Notes under the pieces: model-generated
The model's database searches: none
Told to the model about the DNA's origin: nothing
Seen by the model: the letters and a program-made list of their open reading frames with translations, nothing else
Position numbers and translations under genes: made by a program
From: Lojkania enalia
Lineage: Eukaryota > Ascomycota > Dothideomycetes > Pleosporales
NCBI GenBank assembly: GCA_010094045.1
Contig: ML986649.1
Location: forward strand, 1 to 64,000
Direction of reading: 5' to 3'
DNA length: 64,000 bases
Part shown: positions 23,044 to 35,589 of the stretch, piece by piece
How positions within the stretch are numbered: the stretch's first letter is position 1
How the letters are laid out: every line of letters starts with the position of its first letter

Positions 23044-23720
23044 ATTGCAACCATGAACTACGGATGTAAGATGGTAAGCTGTACCGTCCAGGATTTGGTG
23101 ACATACTTGTTACGGTATACACCATATCGACAAGTTTAGCTATGTTAGGGTAATCAAAGGTCTAGGGCATGTCTTTATATGGATATTGGGGGGCGGCTTA
23201 GCCTGCAGTTGTCGGCGCACGCTAGCTAGCCGCTCGATTGGGACGAGATACACGGGAAGGTGTGGATTCGGGAGAGGAATCATATGGAGTTGAATAGCGA
23301 GAGCGGCCAGTGGCATTGAGAAAATAATTATGCTTTGGAGTTGCTCTTGGTAGTGAGTAGTGGAGATAGTCGTTGGTGTTGAGCTGAAGCAGGGTTTAGT
23401 ACGTCGGAAAAATACGGCTTCCGACGCTTGGGCCAATGGGACTAAGTTTCGCCGGTTTCCCGCCATAAACACGACTTTGTTTTGTCCATAGCGCAGGCTG
23501 TCACTTGTGTCTTGCTTCACTGTTAAATATTCGCACTCTTACCATTGACCACCTTCATGTTACTCTAATATACTCGCCCCCAGCACCCCGCACCTGTGTC
23601 TGCTTGTGATCCGCTTTTTGCTACGCCTTTCCGCGTGCCTGCCCCACCAACAGTCGCCCTCTGACCCCACCGCACGGTCACACGAGCTCTTCGTTCCCCC
23701 AACGATCCGCGAACCGTAAA
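23044..23720. promoter_or_regulatory. Divergent region between the HET gene and CKS1
   Basis: 677 bp containing the CKS1 promoter and probably the unplaced first exon of the HET gene. A 126-codon minus frame (23520-23140) lacks family resemblance. Confidence 0.4.
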
Positions 23721-24219
23721 ATGGCAGACATGGGTATAGACGTGTCAAGACGGAACCCAAAGCCACGCCCACTCTCAGAGTCTGAGAAAATGCAACTAGA
23801 CGAATTCGTTGATGCGATCCACTACTCGGCACGGTACGTTGTCTCGCCTCCTGCTACCCAGAATAGGACTTATTTGGGATGGTAGATACGACGACAAGAA
23901 GTTCGAATATAGACATGTGCAGCTTCCAAAGCAAATGCTGAAAGCAATTCCTAAGGACTACTTTGACGGACGAGGCACACTGAAACTGCTGTGGGAAGAA
24001 GAGTGGAGAGCACTAGGCATTACACAGGTATGATGACCGCAGAAGCAAAACTACATCTTCTAGTACTCAAGGTACGATAGAGTCTTGGATGGGAACACTA
24101 CGAAGTGCATGAGCCGGAGCCCCATATCCTTCTCTTTAAGTGAGTTTTCCCAACTTTGGTATCAACGGCTACTAAACTCGGGCAGGCGACCACTCAACTA
24201 CCAGCCCCCTATGCATTGA
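23721..24219 (+). CDS. CKS1: CKS1, cyclin-dependent kinase regulatory subunit
   Basis: Model: join 23721-23833, 23886-24027, 24081-24139, 24186-24219, 115 residues with three short GT-AG introns. The last intron has a perfect TACTAAAC branch site. The Cks fold is clear: [51 protein letters not shown] and [17 protein letters not shown] is the Cks signature. The fungal insertion between the first strands and the EEEWRALG helix ([20 protein letters not shown]) is present. Cks1 docks phosphorylated substrates onto Cdk1. The start at the first ATG ([11 protein letters not shown]) gives a short N-terminal extension usual in filamentous fungi. Confidence 0.95.
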
Positions 24220-26563
24220 TATAAATCTACTTCCTTCTCCTTCCTCACTGAGTCCTCTGTCGCCAGCTCACGTCGAGTGCGGCTGTGACGTGTTTCCCGC
24301 GCCAGGATATACTCGGGGGACGTATCCTGCGGCTCGCTCCGCCTTCCTTGTCTGTTTCGAGCGAATCAGTTAGATTCTTGTTATGATGGCATGATAACGG
24401 CGGAATGAACTACTTATCTGAGTATAGCAACAAGAAGAGCGTACGGATAAGGGCTATCTCGAGTTGATCACGAGTGCGTTCCATTGTAAATACATGTGGT
24501 GACAGTTTACAGTTCGGCCGATTGGGTTAGTTTCAGGTGCCCAAATTGAACATGGTTCATTCATGAAAGATTCTCCGTTTTGCGTGCGACGGTAGACGCA
24601 TAGTCCATCGATGCTTGTTGCTAAAAGCATTCTATCGGAGCCCGCTAACTTTGCTTGCAAATATCGTTTCTAAGATGAGAAATTGTATGCTATTCTCTAG
24701 ATCTAGTCCAGGCTCAAGCCTAGAGGCCCCAGTCCGTACAAGCGTTATAATTAAATGGCAACTTACGGCTCTCTAGAATTATACCTTTCAGGAAGCGGTC
24801 ATTGCTCACTTTGCTTACGATATGTAGTCTTCGCAATGCTACGCTCTTTGGTGGAAGGGTCCTGATCTTGGTAAGTACGCATACTAGACCTTATCTCCTA
24901 CTTTCCGTCAGCGAGTCTAGTTGTGGATTACGTAGAATGGACTAGAATAAAAATCACTGTAGTACAGTGAGAACATCCCGCACCGATGTATGCTGTTGGC
25001 TGAAAGCAACATACAATATCTATTTTCCGGTTTCTCTCCCATTGCGCGAGCACATATAAATCATTAGGAGCCAACATACAAACGGAGAGAATTTCCTCTT
25101 GTGCGCAAACCCGATGACGGCCAACTCATTGCATCAGTGACAAAGACTCCTGCGTGTTGTAGGGACCATTGTACATCCTAAGATTTACTCATACCACGCC
25201 CTTTCTTTTTCCTTTTCTTTTCTCTTTTTTTTTTTTTTTTTTTTGTCTGGTTGCATTTTCGAGTAACCAATTTACATTCTGTGGGCTTCTCTTCTCTAAT
25301 TTTAAACAATCGAGTTATTCTTCGGCTGCTTCCGACCTCCATATCCGGGGCATAAGTGCATATCTGTCGTGCAGCAAAGCATCAGTTTCAGCAGTGATTG
25401 CAGTATTCTAGAAGGACATGTTAATGCACCAGAAGACGTTTGAGTCTTGGCTTCGGGTTGTCGAGAAGCGGCCCGCGCATAACGACCTAACAGCAAGGGT
25501 CTAGCTCAATCTAGCCTAGCACTTCCCCGCAGATGTAGCAACCTGCAGCTCTCCTTCATATCCATCGCAGCAGCATCTGGATAAATTGCTTCTACCGACC
25601 TCAATTCTCGGGACTACTTATCATTGTAATATATCATCCTTGATGAAACCCGTTGACGATATAACCACCCTCCTAGAATATCCCCGGCTCCAAATGATAC
25701 GTGAATCGCACTAACCTTGCTCGGCTTGGACAGCATTCGATTCCCGTTAATCCTGGGCTTTGCACTGCATGTCGGACAGCTTAACCATCAGTTGTTGGGC
25801 CATTCATCGGATCTAGAGATACATTGTTTGGCCTCTATCTACCATGGCTCGGCTGAAAGGAGTCACTTATGTTCGCTTCTCGCACGCACTGCGAATAGAG
25901 CGTACTTGGCATGCTACCAGTCATCCAGTCTCAAGCCTGGAACCGACATGGCATACTATATTGACCGATCGTCGTTTCTGCTTACCGTTACTCAAAACGT
26001 GCACTCTTCTAGAACGGCATCCTTGGTCTCTCCACCTGGCGCATGAAGAACAAGAGCTTAAGGAGCATGGAGTATCTTTGGGATCTCACGATGATGGCAT
26101 CATCGCTTGACGATTACCGCAACAATTATGGATGAGCCCTGCGCACTTTGAAGCCAACATGCTTCGCCGGCTGTTCCCTTCGGACCGTCGATGCCTTGGC
26201 GTATGCCCGGGGTGTTCTTCCCCAGACTCACCACAAGCCAGGCATGGGGAGTTTCAGCCTAGCCACGATCCGTGCTCCTCAATTTGCCTCATATACTAGT
26301 CTTCCTAATCTGGCCATTGGATAGTAGAATCCCATTGGAATGGACGAGTGTGGTTCTGTACCAGAAGATGACACTCACCCGCAGCAGGCTAAATCTGTCT
26401 CATAGGTTTCCGTTGGGAATGCGCTGTCTGGAGCAAGATGTAAATACAGCGTGATGTCCATCAAGATAAAACCAGATTCGAGGGTATAACCAAGCTAGAC
26501 CTACCAGTTGCCTTGATCATCATTCTTCCGTTACACAAAGTCAAAGCAAAGGCCATCAGTAAT
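24220..26563. other. Intergenic region with a pyrimidine tract
   Basis: 2.3 kb without a supported gene. A CT/poly-T tract lies at about 25200-25245. Short frames at 25717-26110 have no recognisable domain. The 3' part must hold the promoter of the C2H2 gene. Confidence 0.5.
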
Positions 26564-29267
26564 ATGAAGACCTGGCTCCACAATCATCGCCTTAGGAGGC
26601 ACCGATCAGGTATGTGAACAATACTATGACGGTAGCTTTTCTCACAATATTCTTAGAGGCTCAGCTGGCATCGATCCAGCGGCACCCTTCTGAAGAGATG
26701 GAGATTGATGCCTCGCACCAAGTGATATCGAAATTGCCTGGCCAAACAGAAGCTGCGGCGAAATTGGCCGCATCCAAGACCTCGAGTAGAATGTCAATCG
26801 AGCGCTACCTCAGCGCGCCATTAGAGGACGAGCCAGCCTCCGTCCCGGCAATCACCGCCGCACTGAAGAACCAATCATCACAAAACCCCGAGCAGCGAGT
26901 CCAAGCTAATACCCACCGCGGCCATTCTCGAGAAAGCTCTTACGATGCAAACTCCGACGGAAGGCGAACATTTTACACATCAGGCAGTGCCCCCGAGTCA
27001 AGCGGAACCTCGTACAGCGTAGCATCCAAGACCCACCGCCGCCAACGAAGCAAGAATCCAAGAAACCTCCCCGAATTACCACGACTCATTACCTCAGGTC
27101 TCGACAACCCAAATGACAAGTCCCCAGAAAGACCAACCACCAGCGGCACCATAGACTTGGATAGGACATGGGCTGAGAGGATAGAAATGCTTATGCCGGG
27201 CTACGAACGTGACACATCGACAAACTATCGCGTAAAAGCTGAGATAGAAATCGCCCGGATTCAGGAAAAAGCGAGGCAGCTGGAGGACAGGTTGAATAAG
27301 TACAAGGCAGAAATAGAACGCAACGAGCCGCCCGCGTCGAGGGTTACTGACGAAATGGCCTACGCGCAGATGGCAGCGAGACCAAAGCTAGCTTGGATCC
27401 TTGGAGGCGATTTATCTGATGCCCGAAGTATTGAACGCCCGAAATCAAGCGGTAGCATGCTCGTGGGTTCCAGTGATATCCACGAACGACCAGGCTCCAA
27501 CAGCACCTTGGTCGAAGACCAGCCCAATAGGATCCCAAGACGCACTAGGTCAAACAGCGCTTTGGACGAAAATCCCCGCCACTCGCACGCAACGCAAAGA
27601 TCGGGTTCCCTCATCTCTCGCAAGCCAAGCAAGCGCCCGAGATTCTACTGCACCTTCTGCCAAAAGCGCTTCCATAGTCGTCTAGAATGGATGCGGCACG
27701 AACAGGCCATCCACATGCCCGAGGAGCTGTGGGTATGCTGTCCACGCACAGGCGAATTCCCAGCCCGATGTCCCTTCTGCGCGAAAATGCATCCCAGCCC
27801 CTCGCACCTAGCCGACCACGCCTACCTTTCCTGCCAAGCGAAACCGATCTCAGAGCGGACGTTTAGCAAGAAAGATCACTTCCTACAGCACATTGCTTCA
27901 GTACACAAAGTCAGTCCATCGCAGAAGCCTGCACGGTTGACAGAGCTGCTGGACTTGTGGAGACATCCTTTACCCTTGAAAACAGGGCATCAGGCTCTAC
28001 ACTGCGGATTCTGCGGTCAGATATTCGAGACGTATGAGGAACGCACGCAGCATGTAGGAAAGCATTTTGTAGAAGACGGGTTGGATATGATGGCCTGGTG
28101 GGACGGGCGTCTCAACCACGACACCACACCAGATATTCCACTCCCGCGTCAAACTCAAAATCCGTAAGTCCACACCACCGCCATACAAATCAACGACCAA
28201 AACAAAGACAATAATATACTGACATAGAGAGATATAGTGATTTACCGCACAAATGTATCCACTGCACCCGTACATTCCCCAATCTCCCAACCGCCCAATC
28301 CCAGCACCCCATCTGCACATCCTATTCCTGTGCCTTCTTGCCTGGCCTCCCCTATACCATATACCCTTCCTATACATTCTCACCTTCCCACTCTCCCTCC
28401 TACACACAGTCTCCCTCATCCTCACACGCCCACGCCCACACCCCCTCCCCTTCGCACCTCTCCGCCCGATGCTGCTACTGCAACACGACCCTTACCCACG
28501 GCGCCCGCAAAGTGCAAGCCCCTTTCCTAAAAGCCCATGTCCGGAACCACAATTTCCGGGCTTGCAGCCAGCGACTCTATTTCTCGGGCCAGCGGTTCCG
28601 ACAGCATCTCGTGGACGGACACGGGGTGGTCGGGGAGGCGAGTCTGTGGGCTGGATGGACGCTGTTGATGGGTGCGAGTCGGAGGGATCGCGTGTCTGTA
28701 TTCGCTGCTGCAAATACGGATACGGATAAATCTACATCTGTATCTGCAGTTAGGGGCCTCCGCCGCGCGTATACAGATCCCGAAACCACGACGCACAACG
28801 AGGACGTGCAGCAGAAAATGAACTTCATGGATCTATCCAGCACCCCGACAACACGCTCCATCCTCCCGAAACGTCGACTGCGCAGAAAGTCCTCTGCGCA
28901 GACCGTATCCGCTCGCGAGGTCCGCGATTCTACGCATATCTTTACCCGCGCGGCGACATTCGATGCGGCGCAACGCACCACTTCTCCAACCCCCAAAAAC
29001 AACTCCACACACCACCGCCCGGGCTTCCCCATCTCCTCACCGCCGACAAGCGTAACGTGTCCGACTTTCTACCGCCGCCGCGTCGATGCATCGACACGGA
29101 ATAGGCTCTACGTCCGGGACGCAGAGGTGCCATTGTCAAAAAATGCAGCAAGGTTGTTTCGAAGGGTGGAAGGGAGTGTATTTGGCGGGTTGGTGCTGGG
29201 GAGTGCCTTGGTTGGCGGTGTGCCGGTGAGGATGGCGGGAGCGGTAGATGTTTACGGGTTGCATTGA
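26564..29267 (+). CDS. Large fungal C2H2-type zinc-finger protein
   Basis: Model: join 26564-26609, 26657-28163, 28238-29267 (introns 47 and 74 nt), 860 residues. The N-terminal half is disordered and Ser-rich with a conserved block (SRMSIERYLSAPLEDEPASV) and a coiled-coil-like stretch (IARIQEKARQLEDRLNKY). Classical and variant fingers follow: CTFCQKRFHSRLEWMRHE with its C-terminal His, CPFCAKMHPS, CGFCGQIFETYEERTQHVGK, then CIHCTRTF and CCYCNTTLTHGARKV after the last junction. This arrangement belongs to a family common in filamentous ascomycetes and taken to be transcription factors; targets are unknown. The frame before the first exon junction opens only on GTG, so the small 5' exon is needed. 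Splicing at 28163/28238 joins finger-bearing frames without a stop. Confidence 0.8.
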
Positions 29268-31639
29268 GGGTGGAGTAGATTGGCGTGTGTGGTAGAGATA
29301 AAGTGGATGGTTTTGGGTTGCAGGTTGGGATTGGTATAGATGGGTTTTTTGGATGGTTATTTGTTATGTTGATAGACGGGGCCATGCTACTGGAAGCTCG
29401 TTGGCTGTACATGGGGATATACGCAGCATCTCTTACTCTGGGGAACATTGGGCTGGCGTTCTTTTTCGTTGAGTTGATGGATTGTCGTGTCCTGCTGTGA
29501 AATAGTGTTAAAATATTCCAACTACTTATAATTATTTTCTCGTCCCAAGGATACTTGGCTAAAGCTTAGTGCTAGCGGAGAATAAATATAGTGGATATCT
29601 ATTCGCTGCATTGATAATAGTAGTGACTTTATGGATGTACCCATTGCCGATATAGTAAATAATCTGATGCTGGGGCTCTGTGACAGCGCGGGTGATCGGC
29701 TCGGTAGGCTTCTGTCCGCTACATTGACGGGCTGTGATATGCTGCTATTCAGAAGTAGTAGTGACTGTTTCGCAGTACTCATGGTCTCGTACCAAGGATA
29801 ACCTTTAGTTATAGTGGAGTCAGTGGCGTCTAGCGCAATCGGGCTACTTGCCTAGACCTGCGTGACACGTGCGGTGCCGGTTTTCCCGGATAGGGCTGTC
29901 GGGGCCGTTTTCGATTATTGGAACAATGCAATAGCGTTGATCGTGCCGATCATAGTAGCGCGAGACACGTGCTATTTAGTATCATTGTGGATTTTGTCAT
30001 TTGCTGTGAGAAAGAATCCGCAGAGATCTATTGGAAGCGCAGCGAGATTGTAATGATTAGCAAAAAGTGCTCCTGCTACGCATCCTGCATGCCGTGCTGC
30101 TGTCGTTGCTGATTAGATGTGTGTGGGTGCGGTATTTCCCGCATATGGCTTGGCGGCCTGGCAACTACTAGAACGCTGTTAACCTGATAGATCTAGGCCG
30201 GCTATGAACCACAAATCGAATTGCTGTTCGGACCGAGTCAGGCTGCGCTAAGGTTGAGTGCTGGATGAATCAAGGGTCTTGCCCCGTGACATGACATAGT
30301 GCAATTCGGCGGGATGGCATTGGCGGAGCGATCCGGGAGCCACGCGCCGGTTATCGGAGCGCCGGGCAGAAGAGTAGGGCGGAGCGGAGCCGCGTCTGGA
30401 GGGCTCGTCTCCTCCATACCAAAATATGTGCAGAGCATCTCCGGAGATTGCCCGCGCAGATGTGTAAGTGAACACGTAGGAGGGCTTTGTGTACGTGGAC
30501 CACAGACGGCGGGCGAATTGGTAATACGGTGGTACAGCGCAACGTTGCGAGATTTGCTCGAAGAACTACGCACTGCGGCGACGGTGACGTGCATGATGTG
30601 ACGGTGTTGAAGGTAGTAGGTGGACCTAATAGCAATTCACTGCTTGGCTGGACGATGGTTATGGCGCAGGTAACGCTAAGACGATAGGTAATGGAGTCCA
30701 TCAGTTACAACTTATCTCTTGGGGGGACTGGCAGACGCTTGATGTCCTAATGCTTTTACGCTCCCCCTCCGCTAGTGGGGGTAGTCGCGCACGCTGATTG
30801 GCCGCCGCAGCACCCTTATCAACAGCTGCCCTAGGAGGCTCCTAGTGCTCCGAGCGCTCCTGCCCTCGAACTGGGGTCGGGTGTTTTGCACCGGCGTGCT
30901 AGCCCTAATCGGGCGCCCGCCGCTCAATTCATTACGTTAGCGGATCTAGGACAAGCCACCAGGCACACGAGGCACATGTCCACACCAGCCCAACCCTCAA
31001 AAGACTCCCGCAGCGCTCTACATAATCACCGCACCAAACTGCTCTCACGCCGCCTTCACCCTCTTCTCCTCATCCGCACACACCGCGTTATGCGCTTGCT
31101 CTGTGCCCGCTCCGGCTCCTAGCCCTCGCGCAATTCCTCTCCACGCCCGCATACTAGCCCGCCGCGCGCTCGTAGCGTCTCCGCCCGTACCCTGCCCGCG
31201 AACCTTCAATGACGGCACGCAGCATTCACCACCTCATACTCCTCGCCGCCATAACAGGCAATTTAGGTCCCTAGTAGCACGCCCGCCGCGCGACCTCCCT
31301 TCTCCAGAGCCCTATTACCTCATCAGCCTTTTTTGTTTTTTGCATTTGCGTCTGGGCTGCTTTGTATCCTGTGGGCCATATACGCATCTCCCACGCGATA
31401 AGCCCGGTCCATAGCCCGATCCGGCTGCTTCACCTAGAGCAGCGTCGTGTGACTGGTGCGTCAGTCCCAGATCTCTGTCCGCCCGTCTGCCTGTCTGCCG
31501 ACCCTCCCGTAGCTTCCTGGCGGAAACTAACAACGGCTGACCCGCATCACAGCACGATAGCCCCAGTCCCTAGGTGCTAGACCCCCGTCCGCCTCAAGCC
31601 CTTATCTCGAACAAACAATACGAGCCCGAGATAGTCGAT
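29268..31639. promoter_or_regulatory. Long upstream region of the DAL81/TamA-type regulator
   Basis: 2.4 kb with no supported gene. The stretch 30720-31639 is clearly GC-richer than the AT-rich islands and probably holds the promoter and a long leader. Visible elements are ATTGG (inverted CCAAT) near 30796, the inverted repeat CTAGGAG-G-CTCCTAG at 30831-30845, and TTATC (inverted GATA) sites near 30349, 30710, 30816 and 31602. GATA sites would suit a nitrogen-linked regulator, but this is inference. Confidence 0.4.
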
Positions 31640-34132
31640 ATGACGACCGCCGTAGCTATACAGCCTGCCATGCCACGCCCGACACCTGTCCCCATCGCCG
31701 CCGCCCGACCCCGCAAGCAGCAGCGTCCCTCACCGGGCAAGGAGAACTTAGTCTCCGCCAAACCAGTCTCATCTACCGTGGGCCCCGTTGCCAACATCCG
31801 CACAAGGAGGGAAAGGCCCTGTGACGCTTGCCGCAGACGCAAGAGCCGCTGCGTTATCCACGAGGGTGCCGTGCTGTGTGTCTTGTGCGAGTTCCACAAG
31901 CAGGAGTGTACCTTCGTCCAGAGCCCGCTCCCCAGGAAGCGCAAGGTAGTCGACGACGGGAAGAAGGACTCGCCTAACAATCAAAAGAAGAGGTATGTTT
32001 AAGCTACTTCCAATGAGGTCATACCCGATTACGGGGCTATCGCTTGTCAAGACATCCATTCCTCTTATCGTGCTATGCCACTTTTGTCATCCTGTCATGT
32101 GCCACTACCGTCCTAGCTCGCGTGCCGGTTCAACGAGTACCATCCACCCAGAATGCTATCGTCCGTCCGGTGTCATGTCCAGTCAATCATACTCTAACTG
32201 CATGTCTTCTCACGTTGTCGGAGTCGCTATCACTAATCAGTACTGGTAGATCGGTCGACACAGAGCCGCCTCCGCTAGCGCTATCCACGCCCACGATAAC
32301 TGCCACCGCGCCAAGTCCTCCACCAGCCCAATCGCTGTTGGCGAACAAGAATATCCCTCATCTGGGTGAGACGCTGGGCCTACAACGACGTCAGCATAGC
32401 AGGTATATTGGCCTTAGCTCACCGTTCGACTCTCTGCTTATCGGGCTGTCGCACTTTGACACCCGCAACGAGTCGACATTTGACCTTGGCACCCTTCGTC
32501 GAGTGAATGATCATGAGTGTTTCATCATGTTGCCTGACGAGAACACCCAAGACTATGCGGACGAGGTCGAGTCTCTGAATCTCGTCGAGCATATTGTGCA
32601 TCCGCATGGTCCTGCCCTCCTTGATCTATTTTTCCGCACAGTCCATCCCAACTTTCCAATAATCCAGAAGCACCTCTTTATCGAGCGGTATCGGAATGGC
32701 GACCGTTCTTTCTCGCCACCACTCATTGCCGGAATGTATATCTTGGCCCTCAACTGGTGGTCGTTTGATCCCAAATTGAGCAACTATCAAAAGCCCGATG
32801 CGGCACGATTGGAGACCATTGCGATGAAGTCGCTAGCGCTCGCTATGGAACGACCGAAGCTGTCAACAATTCAAGCCGGGCTGTTGTTATTGCAGCGACC
32901 AGAGGCTGATTCCTGGAGTCTGACCACACAATTGGTTGCCATTGGTCAAGAGCTGGGTCTGCATCTTGACTGTTCATCTTGGTCAATTCCTCTCTGGGAG
33001 CGTGGTTTGAGGAAGCGCATTGCTTGGGCTCTATATATGCAGGACAAGTGGAGTTCACTTATTCACGGTCGCCCGTCTCATATTTTTGGGGCCAATTGGG
33101 CAGTCCAACCCATCAATGATGATGACTTCAAGGAGGAGGGTGATGGGTATGATACAAGACAGGAGGAGAGCGAGGAGCAGAAGGAGGAAAATATACGGGG
33201 CCAAATTCTATTTGCCCAGATGATTGGACTAACTGCCATCATGGCTGAGGTCATGGACACATTCTACACCCAAGTTGCAATTCAGGACTTCTCGAACGCG
33301 GGAAAAAAGTCGACAAACCTGATTTTGGAACGTGCAAAACCTGTTCAATTGAAACTAAAGCTTTGGCATGAGAGATTACCTTCAGAAATTAAGATGCAGG
33401 CGACAACCATTAACAGCCTTTCATCAACTGGTACGTCCGAAACTTTCAGAGATTAGTTCTATCCTTACAACCACAGGATATTTGCACCTCGCATACTTTG
33501 CGACAGAAATCACGCTTCATCGACGCATCGTGCAGTCCCTAGATCCGGCGACAACCGACCCCTACATGCTCTTCGTTTGCCGCAATGCAGCGAAGACACG
33601 CCTCATCTCCGCTATGGACTTTGTGAACCGTCTCAAACCGGAGCATCTGCAGGCCTTCTGGTACTTCGCCTCCAAGATCAACTTCACGCTCATCGGCACC
33701 TTCGGCTCGCTCCTATGGGCCACGGCTCCCGCGCAGGAAGAAGCCGATTTTTACAAGACGCGACTTAGGGAATACAGGTGGACCCTCAGCGTTAGCAGCA
33801 AGCGCGCCGAGTTCCTCGACTACGCTGTCCAAATGCTCGATGCATCGCGCGCCATGCTGAATAACCTTGCCGAGAAGCCGAGCCTCGCGCAGCAAATCAG
33901 CACTGCGGGGGTCCCGCCTGCGGTACCCCGGCCACCACACGCCGACACCAGTATGGGCCCGCCAAGGACGGGGGGTCTAGCCCGGACGATATCGCAAGAG
34001 GACATCGAGATGGAGGGGGCAGAGTTGAGGAGGTTTCCGAGCGAGAGTAGTTTCCATGGATTCCAGAACTTTGAACAGTTTGGTGCGGGGGGTGTGGAGG
34101 GGGGTGGCGTAGATAGTCCTAGGGAGGGGTAA
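31640..34132 (+). CDS. DAL81/TamA-type Zn2Cys6 transcriptional activator
   Basis: Model: join 31640-31992, 32250-33430, 33477-34132, 729 residues. A Zn2Cys6 cluster with spacing CX2CX6CX8CX2CX6C lies at residues 61-90 (CDACRRRKSRC ... CEFHKQEC), followed by a basic region (PLPRKRK). After the first intron come the fungal transcription-factor middle homology region (GPALLDLFFRTVHPNFPIIQ, RPKLSTIQAGLLLLQR, GQELGLHLDCSSW, LRKRIAWALYMQDKW) and a Gly/Pro-rich tail. This is the layout of A. nidulans TamA and yeast Dal81, coactivators of nitrogen-catabolite genes. The 257-nt first intron is long for this window and might hide a small exon, although the junction keeps the frame (R-S-V-D-T). The start is the first ATG of the open exon. 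Confidence 0.85.
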
Positions 34133-34847
34133 GTTGGATAGCTTAGGTATTTAGTTGTTTGGATTTTTGTAATGGTAGATTTTCCCTGTTATTTGCTGGA
34201 TGAAGATTATGTTTGTTTTGGAATAGATAAGGTTTTTTTGGGACAGGCATTTAGCACGGGTGGGCGTTTTAGGCATTTTTAGCGATTTAAGGGGGTTTAG
34301 GGTATACCATATGACTTGGAGATGAGCCTTTAGAATGGGAGTGTGTGGGGTGTTTATTGTGATGAGAATGGAGATGTGATGGCTTTACACTAGGAGTGTG
34401 TATAACGGTTATGTGAATATTAGTATGATGATTAGATATTTGGTTTTTATGATTGAAGTGTGATCTGTGGTATGGTACGCGAGCGGCTTGTACGAGAGCG
34501 GAGTATGGAGGATACCATAAGCATCACCCGCCTCCCTCTTGCATTGCTCTCTAACTTCTTTCCACACACTAATTTGGGTCTCTTGGTCCGTGGAGTAAAA
34601 GTATATTTTCAAGGTATATATACCTGTGGGTTTGTGGAGGGACTGAAAATGAATTCGGGCTAATATGGTGTAGGAGGATTGAAGTTTTGTGAATTGGAGT
34701 TTAAAGAGTCGGGAGCGTACGTGAATGGAGCTTGGGGGTTGGCGCATCAAAAAAAAAAAAATTTGAGGAACTAAGCGTGTTCTCAAAATAGGAAAACGGT
34801 AGAAGTAAACGAACTGCGAAGCTGTCCCAATGGACTATGTGAAAAGG

Positions 34848-34997
34848 TGTCACATGTTTCTACTATCCTATTATAGTTGGTCCGTTTTTCAGGCCTATAT
34901 AGTCTCGCCATTGCCAGCTTCTAGCGAGGCAGGCCACTTACCCTCCTTCAATACATCAATATTTGCCTCAGCAATTGATGCTCCCTGATACGCGACA
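34848..34997 (+). mobile_element. Solo LTR (copy B) with 5-bp target duplication
   Basis: A 150-bp element from TGTCACATG to TACGCGACA, flanked by AAAGG (34843-34847 and 34998-35002). Apart from a few transitions it matches copies A and C end to end. It overlaps a minus-strand frame (35107-34895) that runs from unique flank into the LTR and is therefore not a gene. Confidence 0.88.
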
Positions 34998-35589
34998 AAA
35001 GGCTCTATTGAATTAAAAGCTGTGCTCAGAAACTTAATTGTGAAGAACTGATTTTCGGTTGATACGCACAAATAATCCCCTCCATCCCCGTTCCTCTCTA
35101 CACGCATAGATATACTAGGAGAACGAGAAAGTCTAAGTGGTGAATTAACGCCTACATATGGAGGACTAAAAGTAACCCCGAGGTGGCGTGATGAGTTGAA
35201 ATATTTCGCAAAATATCACGATTTCATATTCACTAAATATGTATTATATAGTGGATGCATCTAACTTATAATTTCTAGAAATTAATGGCAAAATAATTAA
35301 AATGACCACATGTCTAGCACCATGTCGCCCGTTAAAAAGACGCCAATTATATGGAAATGATATTTGCGAAATCTAGACTAACAAGTGAATCCCCTAGACT
35401 AAAATCAGTACACTAGAATTGGTGATCTAGCCGTAGGACAAGACAATAGGGCATGGGCCTGTCACAGCCATATATGATGCGAGGTTAATAAAGGGGAGAC
35501 GGATTTAAACAATTACTCAATATTCCTCATTCTGTAGTTGAATATTCTATTACTATCAGCGCATACAAAGATATTCAGAACGCGTCGGA

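Noticed and set aside
25200..25245. CT-rich and poly-T tract, with similar A/T runs near 34749, 35980 and 48208
   Set aside because: Simple mononucleotide and pyrimidine tracts common in fungal intergenic DNA; no CRISPR-like or ordered repeat structure.
25717..26110. Overlapping 88- and 109-codon plus frames
   Set aside because: No family resemblance, no signal peptide, and they overlap in different frames without a preferred one.
30238..30701. Overlapping minus and plus frames of 100-118 codons in GC-richer DNA
   Set aside because: Several frames are open at once, as expected from composition, and none shows a domain or consistent splice sites.
34895..35107. Minus-strand 70-codon frame containing YQGASIAEANIDVLKEG, also readable at the 18.8 kb copy
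   Set aside because: The shared sequence ends exactly at the LTR borders and is flanked by target-site duplications, so the frame is a chance reading of the solo LTR plus unique flank.
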